This document shows positions 31,455-42,770 of a stretch of DNA of 64,000 nucleotides, piece by piece; the first letter of the stretch is position 1, and each line of letters opens with the position of its first letter. Made by a program: the position numbers and the translations under genes. The notes under the pieces are model-generated. The model searched no databases and was not told the DNA's origin. It worked only from the letters and a program-made list of their open reading frames with translations. This DNA is from Entoloma clypeatum. Taxonomy: Eukaryota > Basidiomycota > Agaricomycetes > Agaricales > Entolomataceae. Where the stretch lies: NCBI GenBank assembly GCA_963565915.1, contig OY751496.1, positions 2,976,001 to 3,040,000 on the forward strand, written 5' to 3'.

Positions 31455-34308
31455 GGTGAGATGGGTTCTGCCGATGGAAATCACGGATCAAATCTTGAGC
31501 GTTCTGAACATTAGCTCGAGGTTCCCATGTGTTCTCTTCTGGGCCATATCCTTCCCACTGGACGAGGTACTGGATCTTTCCACGGAACTTTCGAGAGTCT
31601 AGAATTGTGGACACATGGTACTCTTCTCATCCTTCGACGATGATCGGGTCAGGGGCTGGTTTCTTCTTCTGGATGGCGTACTTCGGGGTTTCGTAAGGTG
31701 ACAACAAGGTCTCATTGAACACAGGATGAATCATTTTCCAAGTCTTTGGAAGATCAAGCAGGTACGCGCTAGCCCCTTTCTTCTCTAGGACCTTGAATGG
31801 TCCATGTCGGAGTGCGTCAAGTTTCTTCGAGGGACGGTTAGTCCTGATGTTAGTTCCTTCCAGCCACACCTTGTCTCCGATGCGGTAGTTCCGAGATGGA
31901 CTCCGTCATGTATCAACTGTCTTCTTCATCTGATCCTGTGCCTGTTTCAGCACTGCATTGGCTTCTTCTCGTGCTTGTTTGAGTTTTTCCAAGAAGCTGT
32001 TGGCAGCCGGGTTGGTGTCTTCCAACACAAGTTCTCCCTTCCAAGGATGCAAGCCATAGTTGAGGTAGAATGGTGTGTGCCTCATTGCCTGATGTTCTTT
32101 ATCATTGTACTGGAATTCAGCAATTGCGATCCACTCAGCCCAATCATGTTGTAGATGGTTGACAAAGTTTCGTAAGAACACTTCTGTTTCCTGATGCGAT
32201 CATTCGGCCTGTCCATCAGTCTGTGGATGGTATGCGGTGGACAGATTCCTTTTGATCCCTAACATGTGGCAAAGTATCTCCATGAACTTAGCGGCGAACT
32301 GTGGTCCCCTGTCACTGATGATTTTCTTGGGGATTCCGTGAAGCTTCCATATCTGATCCCGATAGATCTTGGCTAATCCTTCAGCCGATAATTCCATGGT
32401 TGTCGGAATGAGATGGAGCATCTTCGAATGTCTATCCGTGATGACCAGAATCGCATTCTTTCCCTCGGACTCTGGTATCGCTCCCACGACGTCAATTCCT
32501 ATGTCTTCCCATGGATGACTTGGTGCTGCATGGGGGTGTAGCGGAGCATGTCGTTTCTGTCTGTTGATCTTGTTGCGCTGACAGGTGTCGCAACCCTTTA
32601 CGTACTTCTTCACATCATGCAGGATGGTAGGCCACCAGTAGGTGCGAGTGAGGAGTTCATGTGTTCGATACTGTCCTGGATGTCCAGCCACTGGTGCATC
32701 GTGTGACTCAAACATCAGTTCTTGACGCAGTTGTGGGTCCGGTGGAACATAGACTTGTTCACCTGCATATGTGATGCCGTTTTCCTGTTGATACCAATGA
32801 GGATTCTCCTTTAGACCCTGGGCTACTTCTGTCTCCATGTGGTTTGAACCCTTGATGCGTGTGATCCACGGATTTTCGATGGTTGTGACGTTTCCAATCT
32901 TGATGGAATCAGATGTTTCACCTGCCAAGACTGGTGCCGATGTGATCGCCTGTATGAGACCTTCAAATGCCTTTTGTTCCGTTGGTCCCCAAGTAAACGC
33001 AGTGCCGCCTGTGAGCACGGTAAGTGGTTTCGCGATGTTTGAGTATCCTTCAATGAACCGCCGATAGAAGTTAGCAAACCCAAGGAACTTCTGGACTTCC
33101 TTTTTTGATGTGGGTGCTCGCCAGTTTCGGATCGTGTCCACCTTCTCGGTTTCCATCTCGACACGTCCTTCACCAACAACATATCCCAATATGGGGCATT
33201 TCGTTACTTCCCAGAAACACTTCTTCTCCTTCAGGAACAAGTCATTGTCCGATAGGATCTGCAGAATTTCTTCGGTGTTTTGCGCGAGTTCTTCCTTGGT
33301 TTTACCAATAACCACAATATCATCCATGTAGATCACGCAGATGCGTCGGCGGATGTGGTCCCGGAATAGACTAGCCATCATCCGAGAGAACGTTCCCTGG
33401 GAGTTGCAAAGGCCAAAAAACATGACCAATGGTTCAAACAATCCTCGACTGGTGAGGAAGGCAGCCTTCCATTCATCGCCTTCCTTAATCCGGACATTGT
33501 TGTAACCCCACATGATGTCCATCTTATTGAAGTAGACTGCATCTTTCAGCACATCTAAGAGATCGGAGATGCGCGGGAGTGGGAACTTGTCTTTGACTGT
33601 AAATTTGTTGACCATGAGGTAATCTTGTACCAATCATTTGGAACCATCCTTCTTGTTGATGAAGAAGCAAGGGGAAGCATAAGGGGATTTGGACGGGCGG
33701 ATCTTTCCAGTTGCTAGACCTTCGTCAATGAATGCATCCAATTCCTCTTGTTCCTTCTGTGTCATGGGATATGTATTTCCCCCTAGTTCCTTTGGTGCGT
33801 CCGGTGTAAGTTCAATACCATGGTCCCATTCCCTTTCCTTCAGGATCTTATCAAAGTTCTCCTTCTCGAAGAGGTGAGTAAAACGATCAACATATGAGGG
33901 TCATTTGGTTGTGGGAGTGATAGCTTCCAATATAGGGTCTCCCGGCTTCCATTTCTGATCCGACTTCTTGGGTGCATCTTTGTCGCGCACCTCAACCATG
34001 CGAACCCGGTGTTTGCAACCATCAAGGTTAACCCTGAAATCCAAATGTTTGGTTCGGCATGTTGTTGGGCACCGGTTGAACGTTACCGTGCTGGTTGTCC
34101 AATTGATCGTAGGGTTGTGGTGTACTAACCAGTCATGTCCCAAGAGCATGTCCGTTCTCCCAATGTCCAGTACCATTGCTTCCATGGTTTCCTGATGTGT
34201 TCCCAAATCCAGCTTGACTTCGGCAAGTTGGTTCGCTTTTTGTTGTCGATTTGGTGATCCATCCACATTTAGAATTGCTATGGGCAGTATTCCTCACGTG
34301 GGGAGGTT
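31455..34308 (-). pseudogene. family C pol: protease end, RT, integrase, chromodomain
   Basis: Reads 34308 to 31455. The protease C-terminus (MLLGHDWLVHHNPTINW) leads into RT ([40 protein letters not shown], catalytic YMDDIVV). RNase H is deleted: SAPVLA joins directly to the spacer GETSDSIKIG. Integrase HHCC ([13 protein letters not shown] ... GCDTCQRNK), D (IGIDVVGAIPE), D (ISDRGPQF) and E (TDGQAE-TGA) follow, then the chromodomain ([26 protein letters not shown]). TGA stops sit at 34294, 33634, 32200, 31906 and 31627 (lowest base of each), all where CGA is the expected codon. It cannot produce Pol. Confidence 0.92.
34304..34308 (+). repeat. target-site duplication AGGTT, left
   Basis: Identical to 40068-40072; bounds the copia insertion in family C protease. 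Confidence 0.93.
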
Positions 34309-34607
34309 TGTTGAAGTTCCACCTGGGCGCTAGCCACAGGTGTACTGAGCAACATAGCTACAGTGGAAGTACTCTACGATACCGCTATGGTCACTTACAT
34401 GGTTTGGAGGGGTAAGGCTGGTGAGAGCGGTTGAGGCTGGTAAGAGCGATGGAGCTGGTTAAGAGTCAAGAGACAACTTGTTGATATTGACAGTTTCCTG
34501 GTCTTATATACCGTACTACTGTTTGTACCAACCAAACAAGTATGTAATCGAAGATGTGTAAAGGTCACATGATGTAATCTAATCTACGTGATGGAAAAGT
34601 TTCAACA
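34309..34607 (-). repeat. 3' LTR of copia element
   Basis: TGTTGAAG...TTTCAACA, 299 bp. Differences from the other LTR: 34569 A versus 40029 G, and 34587 C versus 40047 T. Confidence 0.95.
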
Positions 34608-34620
34608 CCCCCCCATATTT
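34608..34620 (-). other. polypurine tract of copia element
   Basis: AAATATGGGGGGG on the minus strand, directly beside the 3' LTR. Confidence 0.85.
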
Positions 34621-34676
34621 AGTACATATTTCTAAATACATCTTACTTTTTCCCATATAGGTACTCTTTTTTTCGT

Positions 34677-37600
34677 CTAGTTTTTAAGTAATCCAAAGTA
34701 CGGGATAAACTTGTTGAAGAGGATCTTCCCCAGATTCTTAGTTAAAAGGTCTGCAGGGTTATTTACTCCTTCGATAAATTCAACCGTAATAATTCCTTCG
34801 GATACTTTTTCTCTGACAAAGTGAAATCGCACGTCGATGTGCTTGGACCGCTTTTCAGTTACAGGGTTGGATGCGATAAAGACGGAGCCATTGTTATCTC
34901 CATAGATCGGGACTGATCCGATCTGCATCCCAAGTTCGGCAAGCATGCTTCTAAGCCATGTCACTGCGCGACTGCAATCTGATAGCGCCATGTATTCTGC
35001 TTCCGTGGAAGAGAGGGCAATGGTTTTCTGTGCTGACGAAACCCATGTTACTGCTCCAGACGCCAGTGATATGAAGTAACCAGTAGTGGATTTCCTGGTG
35101 TTTTCATCTGATGCCCAATCGGAGTCTGTAAATGCGTAGATCCCTTTCCCAGAATCGCCATCGTACATGATCGCGTAATCTTTTGTTGCCTTCAAATACC
35201 TGCAAATATCCCTAGCCACTTCTAAATGGCATTTGGTAGGGTTTGCGGAGAATTGGGACATTTTGATCACGGCGAAACAAATGTCGGGTCTTGTCCCGAT
35301 CATTAAGTACAATAGTGACCCGATGACAGATTGGTACTTGGATCTGAGTTCCGCATTGGGTTCATCCTCAGACTTCATGGGTTTGTAGCCCGTCGGAAGT
35401 GGGGTATGGGTGGCATTGGATTCGCTCATCCCCATACGTGCGAGAATTTTCTCAAGGTAGGGTACTTGATCAATGAAGATCCTCTTCCCATGTTGCCTTA
35501 TTTGGATTGAGAGAAATTCCTTTGGTTCCCCATCGGGCACTAGGTGACCTAGGTCCCTACATTCCCATGTTGTCATGAAGGCGTTCTTCTTTTCTAGCGT
35601 ATATTCCCGGTTTGTGCCAAGAAAAGCAGAGTCGTCGACATAGATGACGGCGATTACAATTTCCCCGTTGGTACTTTTGTGAATGAACACTCCCGCATCG
35701 GAGTGAAGCCGAACAAAGCCGAGCTTTTTCATGGAGGAATCAAGTTCTCTCCACCAGGCTAATGCGGCCTGCTTAAGTCCATATAGGGCTTTGTATAGTC
35801 GGTACACGAGGTGTTCTTTCCCTTTTACTATGTAGCCCTCAGGCTGTCGCATGTAGATTATTTCAAGGAGCGTTCCATAGAGGAAGGCTGATGAGACGTC
35901 CAAGAGTGTCATGAACCACCCTTCAAGGGCTGTCAATGCCAGTATTAGTCGGACGGTTTCATATCTCACGACTGGTGAGAAGATCTGATCAAAGTCGATC
36001 CCTTCTACTTGTGAAAAGCCTTTTGCGACGAGGCGTGCTTTCAGGCGCCCGTCGGACTTTTCGTTGTAAACCCATTTGTTCCTTAGAGCTTTCCTTCCTG
36101 CAGGCAGGGGTACTAACTCCGTGATCACCCCGCGGCGTTTGAGCATGTCTAGCTCTTTACGTTCAGCCGCATACCAGTCTTCTTTATTTGGAAGAGGGTA
36201 TATGTCTTTATGAGACATTTCAACAATACCAACTTGGACTGATATTGCCTCCATCAGGAGATCATTCATCCATGCTGTTTGACCGCCCAATCTCCGTCTT
36301 CGATCTAATTTTTCAAGATCAGACGCTGGAGTGTCTTCCCCATAGATGCTTCCTTGCATCTTCCGAACTCGTCGTTCCCTGATTGGTCGATCTGGTACTT
36401 GCTCGGGTTCCGGAGTGGGTACTCGCGGTTCGTCATCAGGCTCACTGGCAGGCAGTTCGTTGTCTGATTCAGGGTGATCCTGTTCAGTAGGAACAGGGTT
36501 GTGAGGTGTTTTGTTATGACTATCATTGTCATCATTTCCGGGGATGAGGTCCTCAAACTCATCAGCCGGTTCTGGGTTTTCCATTTCTGGATGGTTTTCC
36601 GGCAAAGGGTCGATGTGGCATCTAGGGTACTTGCTCTCATCAAAGATCGCTTTCCCACCCATGAAAATCGTATTGGTCTCAGGATCCATGAAACGGTATC
36701 CTTTGACTCCTGGTTTTGATCCGAGATAAATCATCAATCATGACCTGGATTCCAGGGAGTTTTTCCGTTTCTCTTTTGGGATATATACATATGCCTGGCA
36801 TCCGAAGACTCTGACACTTGACATGTCGGGGATCTCATTAGTCACCCTGAAGTAAGGGGTTTTCCATTCAAGACGCTGCATGGGGGTTCTGTTGTAGAGG
36901 AACGCTGCATGTTCCAAACAGAATTCCCACCACATAGGTGGTAAACACGCGTCGAAGCGCAAGGCCTGAGATTTTTCCCATAGAGTTCGATTGATCCTTT
37001 CTGCTCTACCATTCTGCTGATGCTGATATGGGAGCGTGATGTCGATCAGAATTCCATGATCGGCAAGTACATCCTTGTATTCGTCGAACTCTCCACCTCC
37101 ATCAACTCGCCACTTTTTAGGGGTAGCAGCGAACTGATTCTGGATCATCGCAAGAAATTGTCGCAGTGCCGTGATGGCATCAGATTTCTTTCTAAGCAAG
37201 ACGACCCAGACGTGGGATGAAAAATCGTCCAAAAACGTGAGGAAATATTTATATTTATGATATGATGCCGTGGATATCTGTTTGAGATCGGAATGGATTA
37301 GATCAAAGGTTTTGGTTGCCCTTGTCATCGAATTGGGATATGACTGATTCGGCATTTTCCCTTTGAGGCAACCTGTGCAACTTTCCTGTGATTTCTCACG
37401 TACTAGTGTCTCAGGTACCCCTTTGGTACTGGTGGGAATCTTTCGGAGTGCTTGATCATTTGGGTGACCAAGGCGCTTGTGCCATGTTTCGACAGTGATT
37501 TCGCTTGAGATTGCATGGATCTGGTCATAGCGTATTTCAGTGTCTAACCAGTAAATTGTTTGACCAAGGATGTGAGGCGTAAACTGGATTTTGTTCAGCC

Positions 37601-39404
37601 CTTTGGAGATATTGATTTCTCCACAAGTCCCGTCTACTTTGTAACCATGGTTAAGGAAGACGCCTAGGGACAATAGGCATGTGTCCATGTCTGGAATGTA
37701 GAATACCGGTCTGAGAAGATGGGTTTTAATTTCCCCTTTCAGGGTATGCCGTACTGGAACGGCCCCAACTCCTAATATTTCCAGTTTCTTCCCTTTAGCT
37801 GCAGTTTGGACAAATCGCTTGACCGTGAGAGGTCTATAGTATGCGAAGTCTTTAAACTCATAGGTGAAGTGTAACGAGGCGCCGGAGTCTAATATCCACT
37901 GCGCGCGTTCTTTTTCCTTACAGTGTGTACAAGAGGCAAAATGTTTAATATATTTTTTGTGTAGATCACTGCTGAAGTGATCTACGCACTCTGTAGTGGT
38001 ACTAGCTAATATATCATATGTCTGTTGAGAGGCATAATTAGCTTTCCGCATTTGGTAAGGTTTGAGAGAAGAATGTGACGAACCGTCAAGTTCGATCAGC
38101 CCATCTTCGAATTGTTCCGGCCCCATCCGCTCGCTTTGATGGTCTATGTCCATCATCCTGAGGGAGTCATCCAAAGGCGGAGTGACTCGACGCTGCTTGG
38201 ATGGTCTTTCATCTTCTTCTGGGATAATCATATCCAGAATTCGAAGATTTGACCCTGAGGGACGAGCACCAATGCTCCGCGCGAGTTTCCTGACATGGTC
38301 ATTCTTTTTCCACGCAGACGGCTTGCCCGAAGGAAGCCCGGTGTACTGGGATGGAGGCGGGTTCATTCGCTGAAGGAGCGACTGCATTCTTTGAGAGTCT
38401 GGCTGGGCGGTACTCATCGTTTTTCCGCGCCCAGTGACTGTTGTGAAGGATGGTGGCGGAAGAGGAGGGAAGTGGATGGCGGGAGCAACAAACTCAATCG
38501 TTTCTTCCACATGGTCGGACGTGTTGTCCGCATTGTTGGCGCTCTTCTTCTGATTGCGCCAGCGTCCTTTTCCCTTCTTCTTTTCAGAAGCGGTACTAGG
38601 GTCAGTCGAGTTAGGCTGCTCGTCAGCATCGTTTTGCGAGGTACTTGGCTTTTGCTGCTTTTCCCATTTGGGGTCTTGCCCCTTTTGCTTTGTCCCGGAG
38701 ATTTTCCGGGCCTGCTCATTGGACGTACGAGTGGACCCAATTGAATACTTGCGCCGGTACTCTGAGATGATGCTTTCCGCGACGGCTTTGTATGTGAAGT
38801 CGTCGGCGTCATAGACCTGGAAGAGGGCGGTGGAGAGCGACGACCAGGCGTTGGGAATGGCACTTGCCAGGATCATGGCCTGCATTAGATCAGGGACATC
38901 GAATTTCGACTCGCTGAGACGGGCAAAAAGTGCTCCGAGGCGTTCTATTTCAGGGACCGGGTCATGACCTGACAGTTTGAAGGAAGCTGCCGCCTTGAAG
39001 TCGCCGAAGATGACGGCTGGGGTTACTTTTGAATAGTTATCCTTTAGGATCGTCCATGCTTCCAGAGCCGAGTTGCTATCCTTGATGTGGCGTCTGATCA
39101 CCTCAGAGACTTTGAGTCGGATTGACCCGAGGGCCATATCATCGTCTCTGATCCAACTCTTTTCTTCCTTGCGGAAGCCGGGCTGATCGACTGCGGCGAC
39201 CAGCACAGGGGGAGCACTAGCGGTGGCGCCAGGAGTGGAGACTGTGGTAGTGAAATCGGCGATATCAGGGCGAGGGATGTCGCCAGAGACAAGGCGCCAG
39301 ACCCCTTGATGGAGGAGGTAGGACTTCATTTTTTCCGCCCAACTTTGGTAGTCAATGCCGTCGAAGGCGGTGATGGCATCAAGAGCAGAGTGAGAGGTAG
39401 ACAT
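34677..39404 (-). pseudogene. copia Gag-Pol polyprotein with one TGA
   Basis: One frame of about 1575 codons from MSTSHSALDAITAFDGIDYQSW to YFGLLKN, interrupted only by TGA at 36738-36740 (LESRS-TGA-LMIYLG; CGA expected). Order: gag core (WTILKDNYSKVTPAVIFGDF), protease (WILDSGASLHFT), gag-pre-integrase (WHKRLGHPNDQALRKIP, CTGCLKGK), integrase (HSDLKQI, WRVDGGGEFDEY, QNGRAERINRT), RT (WVYNEKSDGRLKARLVAKGFSQ, YVDDSAFLG) and RNase H (FTDSDWASDENTRKSTTGY, STEAEYMALSDC). Integrase before RT is the copia order. I see no CX2CX4HX4C knuckle in Gag. Apart from the one stop all catalytic motifs are intact, so its parent was probably active recently. Confidence 0.95.
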
Positions 39405-39756
39405 TTTTAATGAATCTGAAAAAGGGTTTTCCCAATTAGTGATAAATGAATTTAATTTGAGAAAGCAAGTAAATGATTCCTCATGGCATATTCCCTTCAG
39501 GAATAGTGGTCATGGGGAAAAACCCTTTTTGTGTGTCAGAAGTGTATGAGGTACGATCGACGTTTCCACATGATGTGTACTAAGTCAATCCCCTTAGGGA
39601 CGCTTCATGACAGGTACTTGTCGTAATGACGTTCCCAGGTTCACATGTGAAGAAGTATGACTCAGAACCTAGATCTTTTGATCGGTTCTTTGCCAACCAG
39701 GGTAGAGTGGGCAGGTACTTGCTGTGGCCAGCGTTCCCAAGTCCCTCTGCTATCCG

Positions 39757-39768
39757 GGGCCCATAACC
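39757..39768 (-). other. half-tRNA initiator-Met primer binding site
   Basis: The plus strand reads GGGCCCATAACC immediately before the LTR, which equals the anticodon stem-loop of eukaryotic initiator tRNA-Met. The minus strand is thus its complement. Drosophila copia uses the same internal tRNA fragment as primer. Confidence 0.85.
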
Positions 39769-40067
39769 TGTTGAAGTTCCACCTGGGCGCTAGCCACAGG
39801 TGTACTGAGCAACATAGCTACAGTGGAAGTACTCTACGATACCGCTATGGTCACTTACATGGTTTGGAGGGGTAAGGCTGGTGAGAGCGGTTGAGGCTGG
39901 TAAGAGCGATGGAGCTGGTTAAGAGTCAAGAGACAACTTGTTGATATTGACAGTTTCCTGGTCTTATATACCGTACTACTGTTTGTACCAACCAAACAAG
40001 TATGTAATCGAAGATGTGTAAAGGTCACGTGATGTAATCTAATCTATGTGATGGAAAAGTTTCAACA
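39769..40067 (-). repeat. 5' LTR of copia element
   Basis: 299 bp; pair of 34309-34607. Followed on the right by AGGTT. Confidence 0.95.
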
Positions 40068-41532
40068 AGGTTCTGTTCGCGTACTATTCTGGGATGGATG
40101 CATGTGCGTTCACATCCGCTATCAACCTCAGGTCGAATGACCTTTGGTCCTCGTCGTGTTTTGAGCTGAGCTAACAGCCTGATCTCTCGTCGTTTCGGAG
40201 GTTTATCTCCCTTCACAATTTTAGTCGACGCAGCGGCTCGCTTGGCAGGGATGACATAGGTTCTATTGTCTGCAGTCATACAAGGCAAGCAAGTCTGTTT
40301 AATAGATAAGGGTCGCAACTTAGCGTCGTTTAATCGGACCCTCCGGGAAAATCCTTCTCATCGGCTTCTAAGATTGTGGTTTCATCATTCTCGGCATCTT
40401 CCTCAGACACCTTCCTAACCCTTCCAGAGTTCTTCTTCGGCTTGCAGCAGTTGCGCGCAATATGGCCTTCTTGGTCGCAGTTGAAACACTTGCGACCATC
40501 TTTCTTCTTTGGAGCGCTGCAGTCTTTAGCAAGGTGACCGAAGCGTTGACAGTTGTAGCAATGGGCCACTCCTGCTTTGTCGATCTCCATGGCCTTGCCC
40601 TGACCACCATAAGTGGTACCTGATCCGGTGCACATGTCGCCGCCACCTCGGATGACCAGTGCATGTCCCTCCATCTGTCGTCCCTTGTTTCGGATCTCCT
40701 TTGCATACTCAGAGTATGTCTTATCCTCGCTTGCCACTTGTTCAGAGATTCTTCGGTTGACGTTCTTTTCCAGGATGTATTTCCCAGTTTCTTTGCCAAG
40801 GTTTGACAGCTTCAAGAGCTCTTCGAATTCGTCCAAGAATTCGTCAACGGTACGTTTCTCCTGCCTCAGGACTTCGAGTCTCGCTTTGGCAGTGACTGAT
40901 TTGTTGGCAACAGAAAATCATGTTGCGATATCTTCTGAGAATCCTAGCCAGGTGATGTTTTCGTTGTCGATGGCAAGAGCGTCTAACTTGTTACTGGCCC
41001 AGTGCTTGCCGGACCCTTCCATCATGCGGGATAGCACCGCAAGAATCTTCTGATCGTCTGTTGGGCTCTTTTGGAACCTGATGTATAGTTTGGTGGCTTT
41101 CCACCACTCGTCAAAGGTGTGTCTGTCCTTGAACATCCCAGGATCCTTGATGATCTTGGATGTATCCATCGTTTGTACTGCCGGAGCTTCTGCCATGTCT
41201 AGAGTCTGCGGAGAAGGAGAGGGGTCGGGTTGTTGGGATGAAGATGGGGTTCGGGATACAGGTAAGGGTTGAAAATGAGTCCCTGTTCTAGGCGTCTGTT
41301 CAATATCTGACTGCGCGGAGTCAAAAGCAAATTCGTCAGGGGACTCGTCGGCGGAATCGGTGGCAAAATGTTCGGGGTATTTCCTCTGTAGATCTCTAAG
41401 GAATCTCTGTTCCTGCGCGTCTGTCGGTTGTGAGAAGGGGTCAAGTCTCTCATTTCGTGCCCAACGACCGTACTCGGTCTGTTGTTCTGTGGTTGTAAAG
41501 TGGGCGTAGATTTGTTGCTTCGAGTACGACAT
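40068..41532 (-). pseudogene. family C Gag and protease start, minus element
   Basis: Reads 41532 to 40068. The first part matches the plus arm, including the TGA at 40918-40920. It then continues where the plus arm is cut: VNRRISEQVASEDKTYSEYAKEI, two zinc knuckles (CYNCQRFGHLAKDC and CFNCDQEGHIARNC) and an acidic tail ending at 40330. The pol frame begins in another frame (LSIKQTCLPCMTADNRTYV) and reaches the protease active site VDSGCERTC before the copia insertion. An upstream leader ORF (41679-41966) corresponds to the one at 30119. Two knuckles distinguish family C from A and B, which have one. Confidence 0.88.
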
Positions 41533-41987
41533 GATGATGCGGCTCTGGGACGTCTCGATGTGAGCGTCCTAATCAATCTTCTGATAACGGTTGTCTGGAC
41601 ACCGATAAACTCTCTGATCTCTGTGATCCGACCTGTCTGAGGTCCTTCTTGAACGCGAAAGCTTTCGAGTTCGTTCTGTCAGGTGTTGTAACGCGCGATC
41701 TGGTGTTGTCGAGCAAGATGGATGCTCTCTGCTATCTCGCCGTGGGGGCGATGCTCGTCATTGTCTAGTTCTTCGTCAAGCACCTGTTGTAGGATGCGAT
41801 GGATCTCCGATTCGATGTACTGCTGGATGAGTGTAAAATTGATACTGTCTCGAGGACTTAGCTCCTCCTGTTGGGCTTCTGATGAGGCGAATGGGTTACC
41901 GGTGAAGTCTTCAAAGAAGCGCGATGTCTTGACTCGTCTGGTAGTTGCTCTCTTCGCTCTGGGCAAACCTAACGAGATTTAGCAACT

Positions 41988-42358
41988 TGTTATGCTTAAC
42001 AAACCGTTCCAAGGTTCAGGCAGAGTATGCAGGAAAGTGGAAGGGCGAAGAGCAATGTGATTGCTAAATCTAAGGAATCTACTACAGTACAGGAGGTTTA
42101 TATAGGTACTGACTATAGGCGGTAGCGGATGAGTCAGTACTGCAGAAGGCTATGTAAAATAAGTAAGCTGACTGCAGAAAGCGAGTCAGCGCGGGAGCGA
42201 AGTATACTAAAGGGGCTGACAAAGTAAAGGTAGTGAGTCAGACTGGGAATCGAAGGTTGCAAAAGTAGACATTAGACATATAAGCTCGTAAGAGGGCGCC
42301 GAGCCGGGCCGATAAGTAAAAGTGATGATGTCGTCCGCATACTGTAGAGTCTGTAACA
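41988..42358 (-). repeat. family C 5' LTR (minus arm, 371 bp)
   Basis: Reverse complement of the 29726 LTR with scattered changes, mostly CG to CA or TG, and a one-base deletion. The primer site is at 41975-41985 on the minus strand and its complementary RNA start lies near 42060-42072. Confidence 0.9.
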
Positions 42359-42770
42359 AGAACTCCTCGCACCTTGCATGAAGGGTTACAATTGATATAC
42401 AGGATGGAATGCAGCCTGCGAGGCATTATTCCTTGCTATAAAGGACGAAATCGAAGGACACAATCCCTGCCCTCACCCTTGGGCACTCTGGACAAGGTTT
42501 ATCAAACATAATGGGGTGGTGCAGCAGCATGGGTTAGACAGGAGTACCGAGTTATCACTGATTCATGACTCCTTTGAAAGTGACTGGCATGGATCCCGAC
42601 TTACTGAATGCATTCCGTAGTTTTTTTTTCGACCATCTTTGTATGCTTTTAAAAACCGATCATATTTATTGTAGTGAAGAAGCTAATAGGTACTAGGATC
42701 AAAGTAGCTATATGTACCACTGCAGTTTTTTTATGAATGGTCACAGTCACAACTCGGACAGCGGCCTCAG
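42359..42770. other. no gene recognised
   Basis: Spacer between the family C LTR and the minisatellite; no ORF of note. Confidence 0.4.

Larger units (their letters stand above)
34309..40067 (-). mobile_element. Ty1/copia element, young and nearly intact
   Basis: Two 299-bp LTRs differ at two bases, both in CpG. Between them is one long coding frame with a single TGA. A polypurine tract, a half-tRNA primer site and a 5-bp target duplication are all present. It is inserted in the protease of the minus-strand family C element. Confidence 0.96.
31354..42358 (-). mobile_element. Ty3/gypsy family C, minus-strand element carrying a copia insertion
   Basis: 5' LTR at 41988-42358, gag 40330-41532, protease split by the copia element (34309-40067, target duplication AGGTT), then RT, integrase and chromodomain to about 31455. 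Its 3' LTR is missing because the sequence joins the inverted plus arm at 31354. At least six TGA codons and an RNase H deletion show it is dead. Confidence 0.92.
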
